A DNA stretch of 64,000 nucleotides. Source: Promerops cafer. Lineage: Eukaryota > Chordata > Aves > Passeriformes > Nectariniidae. Positions 1 through 10,749 of this stretch are shown here, in pieces; position 1 is the first letter of the stretch, and each line of letters begins with the position of its first letter. The stretch spans positions 124,955-188,954 of the forward strand of contig VZSE01004122.1 in NCBI GenBank assembly GCA_013398275.1, given 5' to 3'. Under the pieces are notes generated by a model. It searched no databases. It saw only the letters and a program-made list of their open reading frames with translations, and had not been told where the DNA came from. The position numbers and the translations under genes were made by a program.

Positions 1-1497
1 GACACAAAGGCCAAGTTATTAGTAAGTCATTGATAAAATACAAATTTGGCATATATTGTTCATTATTAGGGAAAGATGACAATCACTATCATGACACAAA
101 TTTCTAACTTAAGCTGAACTTCCAAGTGAGGAAGTGAGGCTCCTGCTCTTTGACCATTTTGCCACCTACCCAAAAGCCAGCTTATCCCCATGTACTGCAT
201 ATTTTACGGCTCAAATAATATTTTCTGAACAAGAATGTCATTTGTCACATCAGAATGCATGCCAGTTTCACCACCTACTTACAAGAGAATCATGACAAGC
301 TGCATCAAGATTAAAAAGGGTGTCTTAGGATTCTACCTCATTGATTTGTGAGACCACTACTGGGAAAGAAAGAACCAGAGGCACACAAATATGGAACAAT
401 GCCACTTTCTTTGTAGGCATATGGAAACTTGCTATTGAGCCACTCAGTGTGGAAACACCAGGATAAAAGCTTCATCTTGTCAGTCCCGGGGTGTAAAACA
501 AATTTAGGCAAGAGTTTCCAAATGAGTTGCATTTTTTTCTCAGCCGTTTCAAAAAACAACATGCAGGACTCAGATCTATATTTAGACATGGACATCTACA
601 GCAGAGACAAAAGTAATGATTCTTGTAATACAATACTGGATTTCCTACACTAAAAATTATGCAGGAGCTGGAATCCGCATAAAAAAACTAATTATGCACA
701 GTATTCTGAGGCAATTCCAAATCATAAGTGCCATTCCGTTAACAAGCTTCACAGGGAATAATTTGGTCTGAAGAGAGCTAATTTCTTTTTATGAGCAAAA
801 AATAATTTGCAGGGAATCTGGAAAGAATTTGATAAAATCATCTGATCTCTTCCAGTAATATATTCTTACAATAAACAATTATGCAATTTCCAGCTTTCTA
901 GTTTCATTATAAACCATGTAACACTAGAAATATTTTTACAACTGTATTTATTCATTCTTCGGGTCCAGAAAATGCCAGGTGTGTTTTATTCTCTGCCATA
1001 CATGAGACCAAATTTAACCTGGGTGTGAAGGTGCTATTTCATTTGGGATCATAAAATATGGCTCTACTAAATTCCAGCACAAAATTCCATTCGTACTTTT
1101 ACAGTTTCAGATAAGTCTACATACGCACTAATGATCACTGAATCAATACAAACCCTATGGGTCTATATAAGATGCTATAACCATCAGCAAAACAGTAGAA
1201 TTTGTGTATTCTGGACCCTATGCTGAACTAAATTGGAAAACTTGTTATTTCAAAATGAAAAGCAGGAAAACAATTTGCTTTGATATCAGGCTGTCTGAGT
1301 TGGTGACTTTGGATATAAAAGTTCAAAGTTTTCTTGCTTTGCTTCTATTTTTTTGGGGATCCAATACAAAAATGTTATTCCTCAAAGAGGAATGATGATT
1401 AAGTGCTGAACTTCACATTCACACAGAAGAAATCCAAGCTAAAATGCACTACTTAAGTGATACATTGTAACAAATGTTTGCTATGGAAATTAGTTAC
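1..1497. other. Intron, downstream of the last array exon in view
   Basis: AT-rich sequence without a recognisable exon, repeat or RNA gene. Short open frames on both strands show no ABI3BP-like module and no splice-site pair in phase 1. Confidence 0.7.
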
Positions 1498-1578
1498 CAG
1501 GTTTAGTTCGTGGCTTTTGGGGTCTGGCAGATGGTCTAGGTTTAGATGCAGAAGTAGTGAGTTTTGCTTCTTTAGGAG
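1498..1578 (-). CDS. ABI3BP: ABI3BP array exon, P-type; most 3' exon in the window
   Basis: This 81-bp exon is phase 1 at both ends. It encodes APKEAKLTTSASKPRPSARP and then QKPRTKPG. The A-P-K start and the S-K-P-R-P-S-x-R-P core match the basic, proline-rich repeats of ABI3BP. The acceptor is ATATTTCTTTCAG and the donor is CCTG followed by GTAACT. The reading frame continues into exons left of position 1. Confidence 0.91.
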
Positions 1579-2797
1579 CTGAAAGAAATATACTGGATTA
1601 TAAGTTTATGCTTTCCACCGTATGACAAAAAAATCAAACGAGGCAATGAATGGCTACTGGGAACAAAAGCAAATGGTACAATCAGATATGCCAAGAAGGC
1701 TTCTCAAAAATCTTCCTAAGAATTCACTACTCCAGCAAAATCCCTGTTTGTTCTTCACTGTAAAAGTAATTGTGTTTAAATATGCAATTGAAGCTTGCAA
1801 CTACATCTGAATCTTGCTCTCATTAAATTAGCAAATTCATTTTTGCAAGATACCTAAGAGATAAAACAGTAATGCTTTTTATCCTTTTGAATTCCAGGTC
1901 AATTTGAAGCCATAAGAAGACATATATAGACAAAATGTACAGAAATACCCTCGATTTTTGGCACAGTAAAGAAACTACTGGCAAGCAGCTGGAAGAACAT
2001 GGAATCAATTAAAAAATGGAACTGCTTCATAACTGCAGTCATTGAGTTCTGCTAATATAAGTAGAATAGTAAAAGCAGAATAGCAGTATCATGTAAATGG
2101 TAAAAATTAAGAACAATGAGTCCTAGAAACCCTTTTTCCACCAAATATGCCCAGGGTAAAACTGTAATTAGCTGATATGCCTGTTAGTCTGACTTCAGAT
2201 AAAGCGTAAATTCAATTTCAGGCAGAGGTAAGTAACTTTGTACATTTTTAAAAAGGAGTGCTATGAGACTGCTTTCCAATAAAATGTTTCATAGCAATCG
2301 ACTCAGTGGAAAAATGTTTGACATCTACAAAAAGAGCAGAGAGGAGTGAGCCATGAAGTGACTGAGAGGTGTTTTTCAAGCCAAAATGACATTCAGAAGG
2401 ATTCATAAAACAGTGGAACTAACATGTTAACCTAGTACCACAGGAATCCTTCACTGAGAGTTCTGGGATTAGCATCCACAATACTACCTTTACATTTGGC
2501 ATTTCAATTGTATTTTTAAAGAGTTTTCTGAATAAAGAGTGTTGGTGTAGAAAAGCTCTCAGCAAAATGGAAGACAAAAATTTTTACTGTACCACAGAAC
2601 TAGCAAAACTGCATAAAAAAAATGGTTTCTTTTTCTCCTAAGTTTAGAAAAACATTTCTGAGTGCTTATCTCCTAACTTCCTTCTTCTTGCAGAGAAATG
2701 GATTAAATACAGCAAAAGCTATGAGATAAAGTAAGAGTACAAACTGTGGCTTGGACTGCAAAGAGGAGTGACTCACAGCTACAGAAACATATATTAC

Positions 2798-2863
2798 CTA
2801 GGGTTGCTTTTGGTTGTTCAACAGTCTCAGAAGTTTTAGGCTCCCAAAGTGGTGGTTTAGGGG
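2798..2863 (-). CDS. ABI3BP: ABI3BP array exon EPKTSETVEQPKATL
   Basis: This 66-bp exon is phase 1 at both ends. It encodes APKPPLWEPKTSETVEQPKA and then TLG. P-K-T-S-x-T-x-E-Q-P-x-A-T-L is conserved in ABI3BP. The acceptor is TTTTTCTTTTCTAG and the donor is CTAG followed by GTAATA. Confidence 0.9.
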   Translation of the reverse strand, partial: PLNHHFGSLKLLRLLNNQKQP

Positions 2864-3930
2864 CTAGAAAAGAAAAATTCAAGTGTAATCAAAAAAAATC
2901 AGTAGATGTGTCAACATGAAGCCAGAAGTGTTATCATTCCAATAGTTCGGGGCAGTTGTTTTTTAAACAGTCTAGATAAGCCTTACTCTTGCATGTAACA
3001 CCCTACATTCCTTTTAGCTTTGTTTCCTATGAAATTGCACACTGGATTGTGTGAGAGTCTGCTTCTAAGGCTTCTTCCCCACATTTATGTTGTCAAGACA
3101 TTTCTAATCCTGTATTTGATTCAATCAGCAAATAAATTTCTCTTATGGGAGAATAGTGACAAAGGAGAGCTGAGGAAGAAAAGAATGTAGTCTGTAATGA
3201 ACACCAGAGAATCTACATGGAAGGAAACTTCTAAAGGCCAAAGTTTTGCTGAAAATCCTCAGTCTGTACCTGCAGTTAATTGTAAGAGAGGTATAAGCCA
3301 ATAAAGGCAGCTCCTGTTTTTTACTGATCTGTCTGTTTATGAGACATGAGAACAGAAACATTTTAGGTCTCAAATACTCCACAGCATAATATTTATTGGT
3401 CCAGTGCCTGAATCACTAAAGGAGGCAAATTAATATCCCTTAATCCCAAATCCAAAGAAAATTAGTAGAGGTCTGGTTTTTTGATCAAAAGGCAGAAAAT
3501 GCATGACACAATGATTATGTTCCTACGGTATTAGCAAAGATGTCATCTTTGCCATGGTATTTCTGTGTGAAAATGGGAGATGGGCAGTGGCAAAGGAGAT
3601 TATAAAAATAGTAATCATATTTATTGCTTATAGGAGTGATCTTAAAACACCCTTTGCCACCCAGAGAATCTTTTTCCATTCCAGTCCTTTAAAAAGGTTG
3701 CAACACTAGAGAACTAGTTTATATTTCTATCACTGGACCCAAACGCATAAAACTGATGAGCTTAACTCTCATTAAGTTAATGAGAGCTAATGACCAATTT
3801 GAGAATGATGAGTTAGTCAGGATGCTCATGTATTGCATAGCTCCTGTCCTTTTTAGGAAGTTTTGCTTAGATATTTTTAGAGAACATATCTCTCTGCATA
3901 CCAGCTTATGAAAATGATGTGTACAATTAC

Positions 3931-4005
3931 CAGGTTTCACATGTTGGACTTCTGGGGTAGCAGATGGTTTCGGTTTAGAAGGAATAAATGGTATTTCTTT
4001 TGGAG
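3931..4005 (-). CDS. ABI3BP: ABI3BP array exon, P-type (APKE...KPKPSA)
   Basis: This 75-bp exon is phase 1 at both ends. It encodes APKEIPFIPSKPKPSATPEV and then QHVKPG. The A-P-K-x-x-P-x-x-P-x-K-P-K-x-S-x-x-P-E-V pattern is the best-known repeat of vertebrate ABI3BP. The acceptor is GCTCTTTCTTTCAG and the donor is CCTG followed by GTAATT. Confidence 0.92.
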
Positions 4006-4549
4006 CTGAAAGAAAGAGCTCAGTTTGCAATGAAAAATTGTTTAACAAGCATTTCCCACAACAAACAGCACATGTCACAAGTTTATATTGAGGACAACTT
4101 AGTATGGAATGTCAAAGCCAGCTGATGAAACCAGATTTTGAAGTGTGGAATGGAGATGATACTGAAATTATGTATGTTGATCAGAAATAAGATTCTGTGA
4201 GTCTAAAACAATTAAAATTTCCATTTTGAAAGCTTTACATACCAGAGAAAATCAGCACATGCGTGTGCATTGGGAATAAAAGAGATAGCACACTAATAAA
4301 AGGATGATGGTGTTTTATCATGCAAGAGACAAGTTTTACTTCTTGGAGACAGTAAATCCACCCAGAAGCTTGTTCTCATACACAGGTATGTCAAGAACAA
4401 TCAATATAACAATGATGGAAGAACAAGCCTCTGTAACCAGGAAAAAGTATGATTGTGCATGTGAAATGATATGTGGAAGGAATGCATTCATATGGGATGG
4501 AGTGCTCAAAACAAACACAGAGTTTTTCACTGGGTGAAAACAACATTAC

Positions 4550-4627
4550 CTAATGTTACCCTTGGCCATTGAAAAGGACGGGAAGTTTTAGGTGTGAAAG
4601 ATTCCAGAATGGATTCACTTGTTGCTG
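4550..4627 (-). CDS. ABI3BP: ABI3BP array exon AATSESILESF
   Basis: This 78-bp exon is phase 1 at both ends. It encodes AATSESILESFTPKTSRPFQ and then WPRVTLG. The T-P-K-T-S-R core resembles the P-P-K-T-S-R segment of other ABI3BP proteins. Two GTAA donors lie 9 bases apart; only the distal one (TTAG followed by GTAATG) keeps phase 1. The acceptor is ATTTCTTCCAG. Confidence 0.8.
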
Positions 4628-5465
4628 CTGGAAGAAATGATGACAGTCATAAGAGAGCAAAGTGCTAATGGAAGAAACTCTTCCTTCAAGAGCAAAAATA
4701 AATTTGTTTTAACAAGAACAACAAATATTTCACTAGTGTTTGGACATTTATCAGTTTAGTATGCATTAGGGAGAAATTCAGAACTGCACAGAACTTCAGT
4801 GACTATAAATCAGCACATCTGTGATGTGCAAAAATTTTGGATACTTTTTTCCTCTTGCCTTCATTACAACTGGTCTGGATCTTAACTGCTGCCAAGTAAG
4901 ATGTTAAGTAGAGCTTTTAAACATCTTGAGTTTTGGTCCAATACTTAAGGGAGATGGTACTGTGTACAATGTAGATATTTAATGAAGAGGACATGTTGAA
5001 CAATCAATTAGTCACACATTAAAACATATAAAATTTGGAATAGAAACCTGACAACAGATCCAGCTGTGGATTCAGTCCAAAACCACTGAGCGTCTGTAAC
5101 TGTTAATCAATTTCATGCTGTTAAGGATGCACTAATGCTAACATTTTTAGTGATGCTACAACAAGAAAATTCAACCTACAGTTCCCGTCACAGTGTTTTC
5201 ATCAGAACTACTCTACAAATACTGTTTTCTCAATTATCTATGTGGCATATTTTTCAATGTAATGAATCATGTGACTGTGAGTTGCCATATGCATTATAAC
5301 TGAGAAAACACCAAGTTCAACCATTAGCAGCAACATAAATTCGAAATCAGCTGTTAGTGGCTAATCCAAATGTGCACTGAAAATAACAGCAGTGTATTAA
5401 TTTTAGTTGACATTTAGAGCATGTCTTGAGCTACTGAATTAAGAACTAGGTAGAGATTATTGTAC

Positions 5466-5540
5466 CTGGTCCAACTTCTGCTACTGCAGGCTTACTAGGT
5501 GCCACAGGACTTGAAAGAACAGGCTGAATACCACTGAAAA
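5466..5540 (-). CDS. ABI3BP: ABI3BP array exon, Pro/Val-rich
   Basis: This 75-bp exon is phase 1 at both ends when the upstream acceptor TTTTTTTGTAG is used. It encodes VFSGIQPVLSSPVAPSKPAV and then AEVGPG. A second AG nine bases in (TTTTCAG) would break the phase, which decides the start. The donor is CCAG followed by GTACAA. No close paralogue occurs in the window. Confidence 0.8.
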
Positions 5541-6484
5541 CTACAAAAAAACCCACGTCACATTATCTATGATTATTAATTCTACACACAGCTTTTTTTG
5601 ATCACAGAAAAACAACCAAAAAATGTGATATGTTATAGCACACCCAATTTGCACTTTGCCATAAGCACACCTTACCTCAGGAATGGGGCAGGGTTGGTTT
5701 AGAGTGTGAGCTGAAGGTAGTGCTTAAAGTGAGAACTAAAACTAAATTGTCAGCCAACCAAAGCTAACATTGCTTTGGATCACATGGTTCACATAGCTTA
5801 AAGCAACCCAGAAAATACAAAGATAAATACTTTTAATACCACAATTATAAAGATAAAGCACCCAATCTCCCCCTCCCCCAAACTACAAAAACTAAAGAGC
5901 ACTGCAAGTTTATTTCCATGAAACAAAGCACCAGCCTTAGTTCTCTTCAGTGCTTTGTTTTGTGTCAATATTTTTTAGTGAATTTCAATGTCATCTAATC
6001 TGTCATACACACATGAAAAACAAGGATAAAGTTAAAAAAAATCACTAAACAGCAAAAAAATAGTAAGAAAGGAGCTTCCTATGCTGGCAAGACAATATTT
6101 GGTATAAAGACGTGTTCTAACTAAGCATATAACAATTAGGCTTGTAAGAAAACAACAAGTAATTTTAGAATTCTTATTAAGATTTAGTCAGTAGTAGTAT
6201 TAAACCTAGTTTAGTAGTATTAAACCAGGTTTGCTTCATGTAAGTATACCTCAAAATAGCCCTAGAAGCTTTTTGAGAAATGAATGTGAGATCAGAAGCA
6301 CTGCCAGGTGAGTTTCTCAGCAAAAAGCACAACCTGTCTTACAAAAAAGGATGCTTTCAATGATCATGACTCACACAGAAGACGACATGGAAGATGATCA
6401 AAATACCTAGGATTAATAAAATTTCAAAAATGGCTGTCCAAACACCACAAGGGTTTAACTGAAAAGCTAATGCATTGCTATTAC

Positions 6485-6559
6485 CCGCAGTTGTTGTTAG
6501 CACATGAGGTGTTCTGGAAAGTGGAGGCATAGATATTTCCAGGTCATCTGAACTTGTAA
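6485..6559 (-). CDS. ABI3BP: ABI3BP array exon, L-type (DLEISMP)
   Basis: This 75-bp exon is phase 1 at both ends. It encodes VTSSDDLEISMPPLSRTPHV and then LTTTAG. It is the intact counterpart of the broken exon at 21404. The acceptor is ATTTTTCCACAG and the donor is GCGG followed by GTAATA. It closes the R-F-H-L series of the first block. Confidence 0.85.
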
Positions 6560-7601
6560 CTGTGGAAAAATGTAAATATCCCTGAGACAGATTCACATTG
6601 ATGCAGACATAGTAAGGGGGGCAAAAATCAGAAAAAGAAAGATTGCTTTACATTCCTTTGCAAGATGCCGACATCACTACAACAGAGGTTCATAAATTTC
6701 CAACTTTAAAAGAAAGTAACAAAACTTAAAAGTTATGAAGATGTCACATGCACCTAATAGACACACCCAGACAGGAACCGCAGTCCCTCTAAAAGCAGAT
6801 TTATCAACAGGATAAATCTCTGCCCATGTAACATGGAAAAACCTGTGCTTTGGCTTCACCTGCACCCCTAGAAAGAGATCTATGTACTTTAAATGCAAAT
6901 ATGAATTTGTACAACCAGGTATTTCTATTGCCAAAGCTTTGCATATTTCGATATAGCAAAAGCTAATGGGTTTTAACACACTATACATCATGCAATTTGT
7001 CATTTGTTGTATTTAATCTAATTGACAAAATATAAATTAACACAACTTCTGTGATATATTGAAGAGAGACTGAGGCAGAAAATCTAACACAAAACTGTTG
7101 AAATATTGACTGCCAGGTTTAGGATAATTTTCCTTCTTATCTGTTGCACATATGTACCTTTGCAATGATTACAAATAAGTTCTTGAATACATATAACCCC
7201 AGCAATAAAATTTCAAGGTGCAGTAGCAACGTAATCTGAAAAAAGGTCTTATGAATAGAGAAAACAGCAAAATAAAGTATAAGATACGGCTAACAGAAAA
7301 TCCCCCAGTCAAGAACATATCTTTATAACTGATAATGAACCCATCTTTGGATCTAGGACCTATCCTATTGCTCCTAATTTATTCAACAGCTTAAAACCAC
7401 ACAAAAAATATTAATTCCTGTGGTTTCATTTGTATTTGGTCCTATACCACAAAATATCACCATGTAATTATAGAGCCCATCACACACTGAAAACACATTC
7501 TGCTTCAGACACCAAGCAATCAGAGTAAACTGCCCGTAACTGTAACATGCTTGATGTAAAACCAAATACTAAGCAATGGAAGTATCATAAATACAATTTA
7601 C

Positions 7602-7670
7602 CATTCTCTGTTTTTGATATTGATGCAGAAGTTTGGGACAGGAAACTAATATGATTAGAGTCCAGTGAAG
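7602..7670 (-). CDS. ABI3BP: ABI3BP array exon, H-type (divergent)
   Basis: This 69-bp exon is phase 1 at both ends. It encodes ASLDSNHISFLSQTSASISK and then TENG. It occupies the H position after R and F exons and shares S-Q-T-S-x-S and T-E-x-G with the H exons at 17218 and 22180. The acceptor is TTTTTCCAG and the donor is AATG followed by GTAAAT. Confidence 0.83.
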
Positions 7671-8063
7671 CTGGAAAAAGAAAAAGAAAACCAAAACTAA
7701 ACAATTTTTGGCACTATCTGAACATATAGACTGAACAAGTTTCAAGACATTACTAAGAAACTAGGGATTTGGGAAAGGAAAACATGTCAAATGAACATGC
7801 CATGGATTTCCTAATGTAAATGTGTGAAAATGCACTAATGATGAAAATAATGAAGAAGCTGCTAGAAGAAATATGAAGAAGAGATCACATTACAAGAGAA
7901 GGGGAATTGCCATAGCCAAAGCCGGAATTAAATACGGTTTTCCACGTATGTCCCCTTTCATCTCTACGCTTAAGCTTTACTGAAATCTAGGCCCAAGAGA
8001 AGTAACAGGTTGGCTAAAAGCACAACAATATCTCTTGGGACAATTCCCATCTCGCATCACTAC

Positions 8064-8144
8064 CAGAGCTGCAAAAAATATCATTACTGCCAGAAGCAGC
8101 CAGTGTCTTAAACTGTGAAGAAACATCCAATGATTCACCAAAAG
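8064..8144 (-). CDS. ABI3BP: ABI3BP array exon, F-type with weak donor
   Basis: This 81-bp exon is phase 1 at both ends. It encodes AFGESLDVSSQFKTLAASGS and then NDIFCSSG. The A-F-x-E start and V-S-S fit the F type; the acceptor is ACCTCATTTCAG. The donor is CTCTG followed by GTAGTG, the poorest used in this array, and a Cys is unusual for these linkers. Its twin at 18240 has lost the donor altogether, so this exon may also be used only sometimes. Confidence 0.65.
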
Positions 8145-8620
8145 CTGAAATGAGGTTTTGATCTAAAGACCCTAACATGGCCTCAAAAGCAGCAGCAGAG
8201 AAGAACATTCCCAGTTCCAGGTGATGGCAATGGAAAGGCAGGTCCTCTTGTGCCAGCCCAGCTGGGTTTGCCTCCTAGGAACGCTGTCATGTTTGAACGC
8301 ATCAGAGGAAGCAAGGCCCACCACCCAGACACAAAGAAGCAGGCAAATGGAGCTGAAGGCCAGGTGCAACAACATGGCCTCTCTGCAGAATGTCGCATGC
8401 ATTCCTGCACAAAATGCTCATGGGCCATGGAAAAAGCATGGGATCAAAGAACAGAATGGCAGAACCAGTGTGGCGTGTGCTTCGGCAAGCCAAGCTGCAC
8501 CAACAAGTCTTCATCCTCTCCATGGAAGATGACAAGGATGCCAGGTGGTTTGGGGTGGGAGGTGTGATGGGAAGTGAAAGAGGTGGGAGACAATGGGAAA
8601 AGAAGGCTGTTGCTAGTTAC

Positions 8621-8686
8621 CCATCACAGTTTGTGGAGTTGCCAGGGAGGAAGGAGTGGTGGACTTCGGCCTTGGTCTTCGAGCGG
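8621..8686 (-). CDS. ABI3BP: ABI3BP array exon, R-type, copy 1 of the duplicated block
   Basis: This 66-bp exon is phase 1 at both ends. It encodes AARRPRPKSTTPSLATPQTV and then MG. It matches 18899 except for one base (CpG in this copy, CpA on the coding strand of the other), giving Ala for Thr at residue 2. The acceptor is TTTGATCTTAG and the donor is ATGG followed by GTAACT. Confidence 0.84.
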
Positions 8687-9054
8687 CTAAGATCAAACAC
8701 AGAAACCACCTTCAGGTCCTCTCACAGGCTGCTGTCACACGGGTCACATCAAGACAGAGCTATAGAGAAGGGGACGTGGCCCTGCTTGGGCCAGGCTACC
8801 GTGTCACAGCTTCACTCCCCGTGCTGGCACAGTGCTGCCTTTCAACTGGCACTGGCAGCCAAGGCATGAGAGGAAACCTAGAAATGGTTCCCCAGGACAT
8901 TTACAGCTAGAAGAATTTTTAGTCAGGAGACACAAGGCTCCAGCCACATCACTGACCCACTCTTTGGGACACCAGCACATCTGAACAGGCTCATCTCTGC
9001 AGAGAAGAGCATTGCCAAAGTAAGCAGGGAAGGAGGGAATTGCTGGCTATTTAC

Positions 9055-9114
9055 CCATCCTTGGGGTTTCCCGTGAAGCAGACGAGGTCGATTCCAGCTC
9101 TGGTCTCTCGGTCG
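9055..9114 (-). CDS. ABI3BP: ABI3BP array exon, R'-type, copy 1 of the duplicated block
   Basis: This 60-bp exon is phase 1 at both ends and encodes the same 20-residue module as 19333 (starts ATERPELES). Splice sites and adjoining introns are also shared. It lies 10,278 bp from its twin. Identical coding and intron sequence points to a recent duplication or a gene-conversion event, not to ordinary exon conservation. Confidence 0.82.
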
Positions 9115-10122
9115 CTACAGACACAGAAATGATCTTGAGATATCCACTCAGCCTTACACCACAGCAGTGCTAGCAAGACCAGCTCACAACACCCTAAATG
9201 TATTTAGGGCCACGAGTTCCCTTTCCTGGCAGTACCCTGTGCCTCACACCTGCAGTCAAGTGTCTTGCCGTGGTTGCAACTAACACAATACTCCCTGAGC
9301 CTCAGTAGCTAAATGGCTCTACATCAGAAGAGAAACGCTGAAATATCCAATTCACCAAACCACTGCTTACACTTCCTTCAAAGATGCAAACCCAACAAGA
9401 AATGCAGACAGAGCATGAGCCAAGGCTCATCTTAGAATTCAAAATTCAGGATAAGTGCTGGTTATGGCTCCAATTCAAGCAGCTGCAAATACTAATTACT
9501 AATTTTTTTTAGCATGAAGGAATAAACTGCACATTGTGCTATGAATATTCATTCATAACTCTAACCTTTCTTAAAAGTTCAATAATTGTTGCAAATAAAT
9601 ATTTTCTTATTGTTTTCACTATTATTGTTTTTACGCATAGCAGAATATATAAGCTGTCATCATTCACATGAAAGGCCTTGCAATTCTCTGTGAAATATAA
9701 TGCCCATTCTTCCTTACAATCAGTCTCAAAGCCAATGATTAACATGCCTATTTACCAAGCTTGAACTTCAGTTCTCATTCAAAAAGGTAAAAAATATTCT
9801 GTATGCTAACAAATCCACATCAGTAAGAAGACACAAAATTATGTTTCTGCCAGATTGGAATATTTCATTCTAGAAAGAATTTTCAAAATAACAACTGCAC
9901 ATAGAGTCACACAGGAATTCTGTGACAAATTCTTTTTGTCACTGGTCCCTTCAAAACTGACTTTTCAAGTGATAGAAATGAGCATATGTTCAAACATCGT
10001 AATTATGTCATTAGTATGGCAAGTGTTTTAAAGTGCATTAACAAACCACAGATATTGCTCAAAGCAGGTGAAAATTATGTCAAACAATGGCAAGAAAAAA
10101 GAAAAAAAAAAAATCTTTTTAC

Positions 10123-10185
10123 CCTCCACTGTTCCTCGGCTTGTAAGGTAAGGAGAAGTAGGTTTCAGCTTTGGTCTCTGAGTAA
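10123..10185 (-). CDS. ABI3BP: ABI3BP array exon, R-type
   Basis: This 63-bp exon is phase 1 at both ends. It encodes VTQRPKLKPTSPYLTSRGTV and then EG. R-P-K-L-K-P-T-S matches the R pattern. It begins with Val because the second base of the split codon is T instead of C. The acceptor is GTTTAATCTTAG and the donor is GAGG followed by GTAAAA. Confidence 0.83.
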
Positions 10186-10324
10186 CTAAGATTAAACCAG
10201 AAAACTTCCTTCAGAAATAGGGACTTTTTTTAAAAAGATGTGTCAGTACAGAACTTTGTGAATAAAGTCCATATTATGCTCAGCTCCTCTATGGAACTAT
10301 TTGCATTCATTACAAAGTTATTTC

Positions 10325-10468
10325 ACTTCAAAACCAGGAGGGCGTAGTTGACTTATTGTAGTATGCAGGCAGTTAATCTTTTAGTTAANAACTTCAAAAC
10401 CAGGAGGGCGTATTATTGAACTTTTAAGTTGACTTATTGTAGTATGCAGGCAGTTAATCTTTTAGTGA
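10325..10468. repeat. Imperfect tandem duplication around an undetermined base
   Basis: Two copies (10325-10388 and 10391-10468) share the start ACTTCAAAACCAGGAGGGCG and the end TATGCAGGCAGTTAATCTTT. The second has about 14 extra bases in the middle. The single N at 10389 sits at the junction. This pattern is typical of two contig ends that overlap but were joined instead of merged; a genuine tandem duplication is the alternative. It lies in the intron between exons 10123 and 10684. Confidence 0.85.
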
Positions 10469-10683
10469 ACTAAGCCTATAGAGCAGAAAATTAGGAAGAG
10501 TAATTGAGAAGCCTAATAATTAAGTATCTCATAATTTACATAAATGACTGACCATCTTGCTGAATTGCTTGGTATTGTGACTATCAGTAAAAGAATTGAA
10601 ATGTTTGGATTAAATTTTAAAATACAGGTTTTCTTATTTAAGTATTGTGAAATTATAGAAATTAGGATGGAATCACTGTTTAC

Positions 10684-10749
10684 CCATCACTGTCTTCGTG
10701 GTTTTCAGGAAAGGAAAAGATGTGGGCTCCAGAACTGGTCTCGGGAGAG
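10684..10749 (-). CDS. ABI3BP: ABI3BP array exon, R-type
   Basis: This 66-bp exon is phase 1 at both ends. It encodes ALPRPVLEPTSFPFLKTTKT and then VMG. R-P-x-L-x-P-T-S and the end V-M-G place it in the R type. The acceptor is CTCTAATCTTAG and the donor is ATGG followed by GTAAAC. It is the first of four consecutive R exons (10684, 10123, 9055, 8621). Confidence 0.83.

Larger units (their letters stand above)
8246..9325. repeat. Near-identical segmental duplication, copy 1
   Basis: About 1080 bp matching 18523-19607 with, by eye, about a dozen differences: eleven substitutions, one single-base indel and one 4-base indel. It is GC-richer than the surroundings. It holds the R exon at 8621 and the R' exon at 9055 plus the intron between them. 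Left of it, 7911-8245 still aligns to 18090-18417 but with many more differences; right of it, homology fades within about 80 bp. Confidence 0.93.

Noticed and set aside
338..653. Overlapping open frames on both strands near the left edge
   Set aside because: There is no splice-site pair in phase 1 and no similarity to ABI3BP modules. They look like ordinary chance frames.
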